Assembly (NCBI GenBank): GCA_020073615.1
Contig: JAIQEX010000004.1
Coordinates: 1 to 64,000, forward strand
From: Terriglobia bacterium
GTDB lineage: Bacteria > Acidobacteriota > Terriglobia > Bryobacterales > Bryobacteraceae
DNA length: 64,000 bases
Reading direction: 5' to 3'
Shown here: one piece after another, positions 18,693 through 26,922 of the stretch
How the letters are laid out: each line of letters begins with the position of its first letter
Numbering within the stretch: position 1 is the first letter of the stretch
The notes under the pieces: model-generated
The model's input: only the letters and a program-made list of their open reading frames with translations
Database searches by the model: none
Told to the model about the DNA's origin: nothing
Position numbers and translations under genes: made by a program

Positions 18693-18917
18693 ATCGGAGT
18701 CGCATCCCACATGATATCTCCCGGCGGCTTGCCGGCGGTCACGCTGCGTGCGCGGGCTCTCTGATGTGTGGAGTACCTCAACAACTCCGCGTGACGAGCG
18801 CTGGAACTGCCGGTGCGTTCCTGACGCTGCTGCTGCCGTTGATCCGGGAGAAGTGTATCCTTTCGGCCACCGTTTTCGTCCTGTGTACGGGACCGGAGTT
18901 TGGATGGTAAAGTGCCC

Positions 18918-19490
18918 ATGACAGCGGCGGGCGACACAACCGAGGCGGGCGGCCTGTTCACCGCCTACCACGACCGGATCTATCGCTATGTCGCCGGCAT
19001 GGTGCAAGACCCGTCGGAAGCGGAAGATCTCACGCAGGACACATTTCTGCGTGCGTATCGCGGCCGCGAGTCGCTGCGCGATCCCAACGCCGTTCGCGGC
19101 TGGCTGTACCGCATCGCGACGCATGTCTGCCTCGACCGCTTGCGCCAGCGCGTGCCGCAGGTTTCGATCGACGGCGAAGAGGGCGCCCGCCAGGTGGCAT
19201 CGGTCCGTTCGGAATCGCCATCGGCCCTGGAGATTACCGAGCGAGAGGAGACCAGCGCCTGCGTGCAGCGCTGCCTGGATTTTCTTCCCGACAGCTATCG
19301 CGCGGTGATTCTCCTGCATGAGGCGCATTCGCTCACGGCGGCCGAGATAGCCGGCCTTCTGGGCGTGAGCCTGGCCACCGTCAAAATCCGGCTGCATCGC
19401 GCCCGCCGCAAGCTGCAAACCGTGATGGAGATCGGCTGCGCCATCTCCAGCAGCAGCCGCGGCGTGCCGTGCTGCCAGCCCAAGCCCTGA
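18918..19490 (+). CDS. ECF-type RNA polymerase sigma factor
   Basis: 190 residues. Region 2 (about residues 18-75) has the core-binding and -10 recognition pattern ending D-L-T-Q-D-T-F-L-R-A-Y, and region 4 (about 115-165) has the helix-turn-helix L-T-A-A-E-I-A-G-L-L-G-V-S-L-A-T-V-K-I-R-L-H-R-A. The last 20 residues carry three cysteines (G-C-A-I-S and P-C-C-Q), an extension that could act as a metal or redox switch. No anti-sigma gene is adjacent. Start at the ATG at 18918; the frame also opens earlier with TTG. Confidence 0.92.
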   Translation: MTAAGDTTEAGGLFTAYHDRIYRYVAGMVQDPSEAEDLTQDTFLRAYRGRESLRDPNAVRGWLYRIATHVCLDRLRQRVPQVSIDGEEGARQVASVRSESPSALEITEREETSACVQRCLDFLPDSYRAVILLHEAHSLTAAEIAGLLGVSLATVKIRLHRARRKLQTVMEIGCAISSSSRGVPCCQPKP

Positions 19491-19559
19491 GCAGCCGCCG
19501 GTGTATCCCTTTGCTCGTCCGTTTCGTCCTGGTAATGCCTGTTCACGGGGGTCATTACC

Positions 19560-19805
19560 ATGTTTCGAAAGAATGTCGGCGGCGCGGACCGGGCGGTGCG
19601 CCTGGTGCTGGGCCTGATCCTTTCCCCGGCAGGACTCCTGCTGCTCTCGGCAAAGCACAGCTACGGTCTGATCGTCCTGATTGCCGGCCTGGCCGGGCTG
19701 TTCACTGCCCTGACGGGGTTCTGCGGGTTGTACCTGCCATTCCGCTTTTCGACAGCACGAAGGGAGAAGGTAGGACAGCCGGTGTCCCCCTTTCGCAGCG
19801 CCTGA
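19560..19805 (+). CDS. DUF2892 inner-membrane protein
   Basis: 81 residues with two hydrophobic helices and the DUF2892 opening F-R-K-N-V-G-G-A-D-R-A-V-R-L-V-L-G. The loop G-F-C-G-L-Y keeps a cysteine at a position often conserved. This family is frequent next to rhodaneses and Fe-S or sulfur-metabolism genes. It lies 69 bp after the ECF sigma gene and 22 bp before sufU on the same strand, which suggests one transcription unit. Confidence 0.85.
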   Translation: MFRKNVGGADRAVRLVLGLILSPAGLLLLSAKHSYGLIVLIAGLAGLFTALTGFCGLYLPFRFSTARREKVGQPVSPFRSA

Positions 19806-19827
19806 GGGATCGCCGGAGGCGCCACTT

Positions 19828-20277
19828 ATGCCGGAGTTGGACGAGCTTTACCCCGCCGCCATTCTCGAGCATCACAAACGCCCGCATAACTTCCACGCCA
19901 TGGAAGGGGCCACCTGCCAGGCCGACGGCTACAACCCGTTATGCGGCGACCGGCTGACCTTGTATCTCGATATTCAGGGTGGCGTGATTCGCGATGCCAG
20001 TTTCCGGGGATCGGGCTGTGCCATCTCGCAAGCGTCGGCGTCCATGCTGACCGACGTGGTCCAAGGCAAGACGGCCGGCGAGGCGGAGAACGTTTGCGAT
20101 TCCTTCGGCCGCCTGATCGATCCCGAGACCGGTCCCGGAATTGATCGAGGCTTGCCGAGCCAGTTGGCGGCCTTCGCATCGGTGCGCCGGTTCCCCGCGC
20201 GCATGGCATGTGCCGGCCTGGCGTGGCAGACCCTGCATCTTATGCTGCACTCTGCCGACGACGGATTGGCTCCGTAG
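19828..20277 (+). CDS. sufU: SufU-type iron-sulfur cluster assembly protein
   Basis: 149 residues. Zinc/sulfur ligands of the family are present: C39-G-D41, C64 in G-S-G-C-A-I-S and C128 in R-M-A-C-A-G-L-A-W. SufU accepts sulfur from the cysteine desulfurase SufS. The central region carries the extra stretch that separates SufU from IscU. A ribosome binding site (CGGAGG) precedes the ATG. No sufBCDS genes are in the window; the link to an ECF sigma factor hints at regulated Fe-S supply. Confidence 0.9.
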   Translation: MPELDELYPAAILEHHKRPHNFHAMEGATCQADGYNPLCGDRLTLYLDIQGGVIRDASFRGSGCAISQASASMLTDVVQGKTAGEAENVCDSFGRLIDPETGPGIDRGLPSQLAAFASVRRFPARMACAGLAWQTLHLMLHSADDGLAP

Positions 20278-20315
20278 GGCTCTCCACTACGAGCGCTGGT
20301 ACGACCGGCGCATTC

Positions 20316-20621
20316 CTATCGTGACAGTAGGGCGCTAACTTCCTCGAGAACGCGCCTGGCGGTCGCCAGCGCCACTATCGCTTCACTTTCGTCCAGTTCG
20401 CGCGGGGCGCACTGGTCCCAGTTCATTCAGGTCGTGCGTCTTGCGGAAGGCCGTATCGTGAAATGTGAGAAACGCCTTGGCGGCTTTCTCACCGCCTGCT
20501 GGCTGTAAAAAACTGACCTGGACGGCTCCTCCGATGCCAGTAAGCGGGCGGCGTTGAGGTCCTTCCGGGCCTGCGCAAGCCAACGCGCAGCCTCGTCACG
20601 CCGCGACTCTTCGGGCGTCAT
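20316..20621 (-). pseudogene. HEPN-domain protein disrupted by two compensating frameshifts
   Basis: The gene starts at the ATG at 20621, overlapping the MNT gene by 26 bp. The first frame gives A-R-K-D-L-N-A-A-R-L-L and S-V-F-Y-S-Q-Q-A-V. From about 20512 the homology continues one frame over as E-K-A-A-K-A-F-L-T-F, then T-H-D-L-N-E-L. From about 20415 it returns to the first frame with Q-C-A-P-R-E-L-D and ends at the TAG at 20316-20318. The pattern fits a one-base loss and a one-base gain in a G-run. With both repaired the protein is a normal-length HEPN domain (about 100 residues). Sequencing error cannot be excluded. Confidence 0.75.
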
Positions 20622-20928
20622 AGAGCACTTTTCCCTCTCGCAGGATCGTTGCCGGCAGGGACGCTTTCACATGAGCGGCGCGCATATCGAAGTCGCTTGC
20701 CGGCCATCGCACTACGTCGGCAGCCGTGCCCAGATCCCATAGAGCGCGATGCACACCTGGCCGGTAAAGAGCCGGAGGCGCATCGTCCGGCAAGACCACG
20801 CAGAAATCGAGATCGCTGTCCGGACCGCCGTCTCCGCGGGCGGCGGAGCCGCACAGATAGATCCGCTCGGGGTGGTAGTAGTCCACCAGACGGCGCGTAA
20901 TCTCCGCGATGGCTTGGTCCTGGGTCAT
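20596..20928 (-). CDS. Minimal nucleotidyltransferase (MNT) domain protein, HEPN partner
   Basis: 110 residues. The nucleotidyltransferase motif G-S-A-A-R-G-D is at residues 27-33 with the catalytic D-S-D-L-D at 37-41. In MntA/HepT-type modules the MNT protein adenylylates and silences the HEPN partner. The frame is intact and overlaps the downstream HEPN gene. It sits between sufU and an ADOP permease gene, both unrelated. Confidence 0.88.
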   Translation of the reverse strand: MTQDQAIAEITRRLVDYYHPERIYLCGSAARGDGGPDSDLDFCVVLPDDAPPALYRPGVHRALWDLGTAADVVRWPASDFDMRAAHVKASLPATILREGKVLYDARRVAA

Positions 20929-20961
20929 CCCCCTCTATTGTGTCACTGAAACCCGCCGGCG

Positions 20962-23490
20962 CTATTCGTACCGCAGGCAGCGCATCAGGTCTACGGCGAT
21001 GGCGCGGCGGGCTGGTCCGAGCGACGCCAGCAGGCCGGCGCCGGCCAGGACCACGATCACGGCCGCGAAGCTGAGTGGGTCGGAGGGGCTCAAGCCGGGA
21101 ACGAGGAACAGCGATAGCGGCCTGGTCACGATCAGGGCAATCGCGAAACCAAGCGCCGACCCAACAGCGAGCAAACGGCCTGCCTCCAGAAGAATCATGC
21201 GGGAGATTTCGCGGCCGGTGGCTCCGACGGCTATGCGGATGCCGATTTCCTGCGTGCGCCCGGTGACCGAATAAGCCAGTACACCGTAAAGGCCGATGGC
21301 CGCGAGCAGCAGGCCCAGCAGTCCAATGCCGCCCATGAGCACCGCGCCGATCCGGGAGGGCAGAAAGGCGAGCCCCACGCTCGAAAAGAGAGTCGCCACC
21401 TCGAGCCCGGCGGCGGGCTCGAGGCGCCGCAGGACCTGCCGCACGGCGGCCAGTTGAGCGGCCGGCGGCGTCGCGGAGCGGAGCACGAACTGCAGGCGGG
21501 GCCGGTCCTCTTCGATCTGCGTGAAGGGCTGATAGAGCTGCGGGATGTCCCCTTCGCCGATGGTCAGGTTTTTCGTTCCGCGCACCACGCCGACGATCTG
21601 GTACGGTGCCTTGCCCGCTCCCCAAAGGAACCGGCAGCCCACGGGATCTCGAGCCCCGAGGTATCGCTTTACGAAGGCGGAATTGACCATCACGGCCGGG
21701 GTCGCCTCGTACCAGTGGAAGGCGCGGCCGGCGAGGATCGGGATGTCCATGGCGCGAAAGAAACCCGGCGAGACGGCGTTCCAGTGGAAGGCGGCCTCCC
21801 GCTCCTCGCCGTTGTCGGTGAAGGTCAGTCCGCTGTTGAATTGCGTGTTGTCCGTGAAGGGAACGATGCGCGCGGCGGCCGCGGCTTCGATGCCGGGAAT
21901 CGCTTCCAATTGCCGCAGCGCCTGTTCCACGTACAATTCGATGCGGCGCTTATCGGCGTACCGGGCGGGTGGCAGGTGGACCTCGGCACGCAGGGTCCTC
22001 CGCACATCGAAGCCGGGACTGATGGCGGCGGAGTGCAGCAGGTTTTCGAGAAACAAAGCGCCCGCGGCGAGCACCACGAAGGAGACGGCAATCTGGGCGA
22101 CCACGAGGCCGCGGCGAAGGCGAAGCTTGCGCGCGCGGTGGAGGTCGCGGGTGAGGGAGTCCTTGACCGACTGCCAGGCGGGCGTGAGTCCGCTGGCAAT
22201 CGTGGTGAGGATGGCCAGGATCGCGGCATACGCGACCACCCGCCAGTCGGGTTCGATATGGAGCCGGAAGGGCATAGGAATGGGAAGCGGCACGGAGGCG
22301 AGAAATCGCGCCACGCCCAAAGCCAGGGCAAAGCCGAGCGCCGTACCGGCGAGCGACAGCACGAGGCCTTCGGCAAGCAGTTGCTGGAAGAGGCGCCCGC
22401 GGCTGGCGCCGAGCGAGAGGCGGATGGCAATCTCCCGCCGCCGGGCCGAGGATCGGGCGAGCAGAAGGCCGGCCACATTGATGCAGGCGATGAGCAGCAC
22501 CAGTCCCACTACGGTCAGGAGAACCGCGAAGAACAGGCCGGCCGTCATCATTTCCTCAACGTCACCGAGGCGCGCCAGCCCCCCAATCGCGGTCATCTTC
22601 ACACTGGCGCGGTACTTGTAGGGTTGGGGAAATGCTCCGTCGAGCCGTCCGGCAAGGGTGCGCAGAGCGGCGCGCGCCTCGCCCACCGACATGCCGGGCT
22701 TGCGCCGCGCGTAGATGGCGAGCGGCGTGTCGTCCAGGTAGCGCGGTACATACACGTCGGGCGAAAAGCCATAGCCGATGAGGGTTCGGTGGGCCTCCGG
22801 AAGGATGCCGATGACCGTATAAGCGCGGCCGTCCAGCTGCATGGCGCGGCCCAGGATCGAGGGGTCGCCGTGGAACTGTTTGCGCCAGAACTGGTGGCTG
22901 AGAACGGCAACCTCACTGGGGTCGCCCGCCATCCAGCCGCGGCCGCGAGCCACGGGAATGCCCAGGGCAGTGAAATAGTTCTTGGTTGCCTCGACGGCAA
23001 AGACGGGATGTGTCTCCCGGCCATCGTTCCAGTTGAGATACGTCTCCTCGTTTTCTCCGGCCACGTCCTGGAACACATTGCTTTGGCGAAGGAACTCCAC
23101 CACCTTGGGGTCCGCGTGGCTGTTGCCGCCCAGACGAACGTACGTCACCGACCGGGCATCGGTAACCGAAGGCTCGCTGAGAAGGAACTCGACGGCAATG
23201 GAAAACATGGCGGTATTGACGCCGATCCCCAAGCCCAGGGAGAGCAGCGCGCTCAGTACCAGACCGGGACTGCGCCCCAGCGCGCGCGCGGCGTAGGCGA
23301 TGTCGCGCCAGAGGTTCTCGACCCAGTTGAAGCGCCAGAGGTCGAAAGCCTGTTCCTTGATCGCCGCGGTATTGCCCAAAGGGATGGAGTTGCCCTGCGC
23401 GGCCGCCATTTCGCGGTGGAAGGCGAGCTCGCTTTCCAGGTCGCGATTCAGCCGGCGGCGGCGAACAAGCTTGAGAAACAAGCGGCGCAT
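20962..23490 (-). CDS. ADOP-type ABC transporter permease (MacB-like, duplicated)
   Basis: 842 residues. A cytoplasmic N-terminus (R-R-R-R-L-N-R-D-L-E-S-E-L-A-F-H) is followed by a MacB-like periplasmic domain and FtsX-type permease unit, and then a second such unit, giving about eight membrane helices. Landmarks: L-L-I-A-C-I-N-V-A-G-L-L-L-A-R-S in the first half and R-T-Q-E-I-G-I-R-I-A-V-G-A near the end. No ATPase gene is adjacent, which is why this acidobacterial group is called orphan. The PadR gene lies 6 bp upstream and probably controls it. Substrate unknown. Confidence 0.92.
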   Translation of the reverse strand: MRRLFLKLVRRRRLNRDLESELAFHREMAAAQGNSIPLGNTAAIKEQAFDLWRFNWVENLWRDIAYAARALGRSPGLVLSALLSLGLGIGVNTAMFSIAVEFLLSEPSVTDARSVTYVRLGGNSHADPKVVEFLRQSNVFQDVAGENEETYLNWNDGRETHPVFAVEATKNYFTALGIPVARGRGWMAGDPSEVAVLSHQFWRKQFHGDPSILGRAMQLDGRAYTVIGILPEAHRTLIGYGFSPDVYVPRYLDDTPLAIYARRKPGMSVGEARAALRTLAGRLDGAFPQPYKYRASVKMTAIGGLARLGDVEEMMTAGLFFAVLLTVVGLVLLIACINVAGLLLARSSARRREIAIRLSLGASRGRLFQQLLAEGLVLSLAGTALGFALALGVARFLASVPLPIPMPFRLHIEPDWRVVAYAAILAILTTIASGLTPAWQSVKDSLTRDLHRARKLRLRRGLVVAQIAVSFVVLAAGALFLENLLHSAAISPGFDVRRTLRAEVHLPPARYADKRRIELYVEQALRQLEAIPGIEAAAAARIVPFTDNTQFNSGLTFTDNGEEREAAFHWNAVSPGFFRAMDIPILAGRAFHWYEATPAVMVNSAFVKRYLGARDPVGCRFLWGAGKAPYQIVGVVRGTKNLTIGEGDIPQLYQPFTQIEEDRPRLQFVLRSATPPAAQLAAVRQVLRRLEPAAGLEVATLFSSVGLAFLPSRIGAVLMGGIGLLGLLLAAIGLYGVLAYSVTGRTQEIGIRIAVGATGREISRMILLEAGRLLAVGSALGFAIALIVTRPLSLFLVPGLSPSDPLSFAAVIVVLAGAGLLASLGPARRAIAVDLMRCLRYE

Positions 23491-23496
23491 AGGGCA

Positions 23497-23829
23497 TCAC
23501 CTCGCGAGAACACGGTCGACGGCAGAGGAAAGCCGGCTCCAGGTTTCCTGTTGCCGGGCGATGAGTTTCCTGCCACGCCGGGTGATCTCGTAATACTTGG
23601 CCTTGCGGTTGTTCTCCGAAACACCCCACCGGGCGGAGATCGCGCCATCGAGCTCGAGGCGGTACAGAGCGGGATACAGCGAGCCTTCCTCGACGGTGAG
23701 CACGTCGTCGGAGAGTAAGTGGATGGTCTGGGCAACCGCGAAGCCGTGCAGCGGGCCGCGCTGCAACGCGTGAAGAATGAGCAGGTCGAGCGTGCCTTGG
23801 AGCAGTGCGGGCTCCCCCGATTTGGCCAT
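23497..23829 (-). CDS. PadR-family transcriptional regulator
   Basis: 110 residues. A winged-helix N-terminal domain with L-L-Q-G-T-L-D-L-L-I-L-H-A-L, G-P-L-H-G-F-A-V and E-G-S-L-Y-P-A-L-Y-R-L-E is followed by a short helical dimerisation tail. Start at 23829 is favoured over the ATG at 23835, because AGGAG lies nine bases before it. PadR genes next to ADOP permeases are typical of acidobacteria. An operator-like palindrome overlaps its promoter, so autorepression with control of the permease is inferred. Confidence 0.92.
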   Translation of the reverse strand: MAKSGEPALLQGTLDLLILHALQRGPLHGFAVAQTIHLLSDDVLTVEEGSLYPALYRLELDGAISARWGVSENNRKAKYYEITRRGRKLIARQQETWSRLSSAVDRVLAR

Positions 23830-23849
23830 GACCATCTTCTCCTATGACG

Positions 23850-23889
23850 ATCTAGGGGGAGTATACCGGCGATTGCCCTAGATTGTCAA
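23850..23889 (-). promoter_or_regulatory. PadR promoter with overlapping palindromic operator
   Basis: On the minus strand TTGACA (23889-23884) and TATACT (23865-23860) are spaced by 18 bp, a near-consensus sigma-70 promoter. A perfect inverted repeat, ATCTAGGG at 23850-23857 and CCCTAGAT at 23876-23883 with an 18 bp centre, brackets the -10 box. Its position is ideal for repression by PadR. Confidence 0.7.
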
Positions 23890-23968
23890 GGGAAAGGCGC
23901 CGGGGCCGGACGCCTGCGCCGGGAAGCCCCACGGAGTGCCGCCTCGCGCGTCTGACTCCGCTGGACAG

Positions 23969-24406
23969 TCATTCGATGTCGCCTCAAACCCGCGAAGCCG
24001 GGCACGCGCGGTTACTCCGTCCGCCCCCTGCCGGGGCGGCTTTCCGCCTTCCAACGCTACGCTCAAGATCCTGATAGCCGAGGCCTACCACGTCTACGAT
24101 TTCCAGATCTCCGGCGGACCGAAATGCCTCGCCACCGAGCGCTACGACATAGAAGCGAAACTGGCGGAAGGCGCTCATCCCACCAGCGTGCAATTGCGAG
24201 GCATGCTGCAAGAGCTGCTGGCCGAGCGGTTCAACCTGGCAATTCATCGCGAGACCAAAGACCTTCCCGTCTACGCTTTGACAGTCTCCAAGGGCGGGCC
24301 CAAATTCCAGAGATCGCAGGATCCCGGGGGACAGCCGTATTACCGCCTGTTCCAGAGAAGGCAGATCACCGCGCAGCGGGCACCCCTGGCGTGGCTCGCC
24401 AATGAT
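23969..24406 (+). pseudogene. Truncated TIGR03435-family (Solibacter-type) gene
   Basis: In one open frame the segment reads S-F-D-V-A-S, then T-L-K-I-L-I-A-E-A-Y, D-F-Q-I-S-G-G-P, E-R-Y-D-I-E-A-K, L-L-A-E-R-F-N-L and P-V-Y-A-L-T-V-S-K-G-G-P-K, the core signature of the large Solibacter family TIGR03435. There is no signal peptide or start codon in a sensible place, part of the region after F-D-V-A-S is missing, and the C-terminal half stops abruptly near I-T-A-Q-R-A-P. It is a fragment of a once full-length gene, flanked by a PadR promoter and a convergent small gene. Confidence 0.75.
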
Positions 24407-24433
24407 CCTGCCCGGCGGGGGTTCCGGCGCACT

Positions 24434-24763
24434 TCAAGGATTGACGATCAGGTAGATAAGCCGCGACTTCAGATCGAGCGGCACGTTATTCGGCGGGATC
24501 ACGGCCGTACCCGTGTACGCGGTGATCTGCATGTTAAATCGCCCCAGGGCCGATAGCAGCTTATCGTGAAACTCGGAAAGCTTCTGCTCATATTCGGCGC
24601 CGCCGGCGTTCGTTATGGTCACGATCCGTTGGCCTATCGCCTGATTCCTGGCCGCGATTTCAATACTCCCCTGATTCGCGGTGTCATGGATCCACGCCAC
24701 CTGAAAGATATCCAGCTTTTGCGCCTTCTGATCGGTGGTAACGAGCGCGATAACCTGGGTCAT
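24434..24763 (-). CDS. Hypothetical protein
   Basis: 109 residues, no family recognised. Alternating hydrophobic segments (V-I-A-L-V-T-T, L-D-I-F-Q-V-A-W, S-I-E-I-A-A-R-N) suggest a small alpha/beta protein, with a Gln/Lys-rich middle. Start at the ATG at 24763: a GGAGGGACAGCA ribosome binding site lies just before it, which is the main reason to believe the gene. The codon pattern beyond 24763 deteriorates. It lies downstream of the lipoprotein-like gene on the same strand. Confidence 0.55.
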   Translation of the reverse strand: MTQVIALVTTDQKAQKLDIFQVAWIHDTANQGSIEIAARNQAIGQRIVTITNAGGAEYEQKLSEFHDKLLSALGRFNMQITAYTGTAVIPPNNVPLDLKSRLIYLIVNP

Positions 24764-24869
24764 TGCTGTCCCTCCTGGTCGAGTATCCGCACGAAGCGTC
24801 CGCAATCCCGCGCCGCGACCGGCTCGCACACCACCACGGCCGTGCAGGGTCACGTGTCAAGCCGCGCGC

Positions 24870-25661
24870 TCACTTCTTTTTCGGCGGTGGGGGCGGCGCC
24901 GTCTTGTCGTCCACGATGTCGCCGTACTTGATGGTCGACTTCCCTTCGTACCGCTTGTAGTCCTGATACTTCACCGTCATCCGTATGCGCTGCGCCTCGC
25001 CGTCCGGGAAGTGCAGCGTATCGTCGGCGTGGGTGTAGGTCGGGAACCAGTACTTGCCGTCGATCTGCTCGCGGTAGGTTTCGAATTTGGGAAACTGGTT
25101 GTTCTTGGAGACGATGCCCACGCCCTTGCCGTAGGTCTTCACGATCTGCAGGTCGCGGTCGTCCACCCAGATCTGGCCCTCGAAGTAGCGCTTGTCCTTG
25201 ACCATCTTCTTGGGTTTCACCGAAAAGGTGTAGCAGCCCACCTCGTCCACCTTCTCGCGTCCCAGATAAGCGATGTTGTACTCGGGAATTTCCGAAGTGG
25301 TGAGCACGAAAGGCTGCACGTCGCGCAGGTCCTGGGCGTCTTGCGGCGTCAACTGGATGTGCTGCAGGTTCACCACCGGCGCCCACACCACCTTCTCCAT
25401 GCGCCTGCCCTCCGGACTGAAGATGATGTCGTCCACTTCCTCCCACTTGCCGATTTCGGGATTGCCGCCGGCGTCCAGTTCCTGCATCTTCACCGTCTGG
25501 CGATAGGTGTAGTTGTTGCGCGCCTCGCGGAATTCCGCCTCCTTGGCGGCGAACTTCTTGATGATCTCCTCGGCGTTGACGGTATCTTTGTTGTCGCCGT
25601 CGGCCGGCCAGGCGGGCACACAGATTGCCGCCACGGCCACCAGCATCAGGATTTTGTGCAT
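24870..25661 (-). CDS. Secreted outer-membrane lipoprotein-sorting-like protein
   Basis: 263 residues. A signal peptide (residues 1-20) is followed by N-Y-T-Y-R-Q-T-V, D-D-I-I-F-S-P-E-G, R-Y-F-E-G-Q-I-W-V-D and Y-W-F-P-T-Y-T-H-A-D-D-T, matching the paralogue at 15824-16645 across most of its length. The C-terminus ends in a Pro-Lys-rich tail. A periplasmic carrier or sensor of the LolA-like fold is inferred. It lies 75 bp downstream of the acyl-CoA dehydrogenase gene. Confidence 0.82.
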   Translation of the reverse strand: MHKILMLVAVAAICVPAWPADGDNKDTVNAEEIIKKFAAKEAEFREARNNYTYRQTVKMQELDAGGNPEIGKWEEVDDIIFSPEGRRMEKVVWAPVVNLQHIQLTPQDAQDLRDVQPFVLTTSEIPEYNIAYLGREKVDEVGCYTFSVKPKKMVKDKRYFEGQIWVDDRDLQIVKTYGKGVGIVSKNNQFPKFETYREQIDGKYWFPTYTHADDTLHFPDGEAQRIRMTVKYQDYKRYEGKSTIKYGDIVDDKTAPPPPPKKK

Positions 25662-25736
25662 GGGTTCCCTCGAATAATACGTATACAGATATTCTAGCAG
25701 GGGCGGGCCCTGGGACCACCCTGTTGATGGACGAGT

Positions 25737-26912
25737 TTACTTGCCCAGCAGTTTCTTGGCGATGGTCAGAAGCTGTATGTTGCTGGTCCCTTCGTAGATA
25801 CGCCCGATCTTGGCGTCGCGGTACAGCTTCTCCACCGGGTAATCCCTGGTAATGCCCACCCCGCCATGCACTTCGATGGCCTGGGACGCGGCCTTCTCGG
25901 CGATCTCCGAGCTGTAATACTTGGCCATGGCAGCTTCCATCAGGAAGGGCATTCCGGCATCCCGCAGCCGCGCCGCGTTGTACACCAGCAGGCGCGCCGC
26001 TTCAATTTCCACGGCCATCTTCGCCAGCGTGAACTGCACCCCCTGGAACTCCCCGATGGCTTTGCCGAACTGCTTGCGGTCGCGCGCGTACGCCGTGGCG
26101 TGCTCGAGCGCGCCGCGCGCCAGGCCAATCATCTGCGCGCCGATGGCGATGCGCCCTTCGTTCAACGTCTCGATGGCGATCTTGTACCCTTGCCCGACGT
26201 CGCCCATGACGTTTTCGCGCGGCACGCGGCAACTGTCCAGGATCAGCTCGCAGGTCGAGGACGCCCGCAGCCCCAGCTTGTCCTCCTTCTTACCCACCTG
26301 GAAGCCGGGAAACTCGCGCTCCACCAGGAACGCCGTCACACCCCGGTATCCCGCCTCCGGGCGGGCATTGGCGAACAGCAGGAAAAAGCCGGCCTCGGCC
26401 GCGTTGGTGATCCACAGCTTGCGGCCGGTCAGCAGGAAATGATCGCCGTGGTCTTCGGCGCGCGTCGCCATGGCGAAGGCGTCGGAGCCCGATCCCGCTT
26501 CGGAAAGGGCGTACGACGCCACCATGTTGGCCGCCAGGCGCGGCAGGTATTTGGCCTTCTGCGCCGCCGTGGCCCATTTCAGCAGGGCGTTGTTGCAGAT
26601 GGTGTTTTGCACGTCCACCACCACCCCCGCCGAGGGGTCCACCGCGGAAAGCTCCTCCACCGCCAGAATCGCCTGGAAGAATGTGCCGCCCTGCCCGCCG
26701 TACTCCTCGGGAATCTCGATCCCCATGAGACCCATCTCGAAAAACTGCTTGATGAGGTCCTTGCGGAATACTCCCGCCTCGTCCATCTCGCGCACGTGCG
26801 GCCGGATCTCCTCGCGCGCGAACTGGCGCACGGTCGTCTGGAAGAGCTTCTCGTCTTCGGTGAGCGCGGTCAGGGGCAGTGGCGGCGCTTCTATGCGTTC
26901 AATTGCCGGCAT
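25737..26912 (-). CDS. Acyl-CoA dehydrogenase
   Basis: 391 residues, the usual length. FAD-dependent oxidation of acyl-CoA to enoyl-CoA, probably a short- or branched-chain substrate. Signatures: Y-A-L-S-E-A-G-S-G-S-D-A in the middle domain, F-Q-V-G-K-K-E-D-K-L-G-L-R-A-S, and the C-terminal D-A-K-I-G-R-I-Y-E-G-T-S-N-I-Q that contains the catalytic Glu. It starts 10 bp after the alanine dehydrogenase stop, so the two are probably cotranscribed and serve amino-acid catabolism. Confidence 0.95.
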   Translation of the reverse strand: MPAIERIEAPPLPLTALTEDEKLFQTTVRQFAREEIRPHVREMDEAGVFRKDLIKQFFEMGLMGIEIPEEYGGQGGTFFQAILAVEELSAVDPSAGVVVDVQNTICNNALLKWATAAQKAKYLPRLAANMVASYALSEAGSGSDAFAMATRAEDHGDHFLLTGRKLWITNAAEAGFFLLFANARPEAGYRGVTAFLVEREFPGFQVGKKEDKLGLRASSTCELILDSCRVPRENVMGDVGQGYKIAIETLNEGRIAIGAQMIGLARGALEHATAYARDRKQFGKAIGEFQGVQFTLAKMAVEIEAARLLVYNAARLRDAGMPFLMEAAMAKYYSSEIAEKAASQAIEVHGGVGITRDYPVEKLYRDAKIGRIYEGTSNIQLLTIAKKLLGK

Positions 26913-26922
26913 GTAGAGAAGC

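Noticed and set aside
17298-19658. N-terminal extension of the M64 peptidase to 786 codons
   Set aside because: The signal peptide at 18692 defines the start, and the extension runs antisense through the ECF sigma gene.
21454-23718. 754-codon open frame on the plus strand
   Set aside because: Antisense to the ADOP permease and PadR genes.
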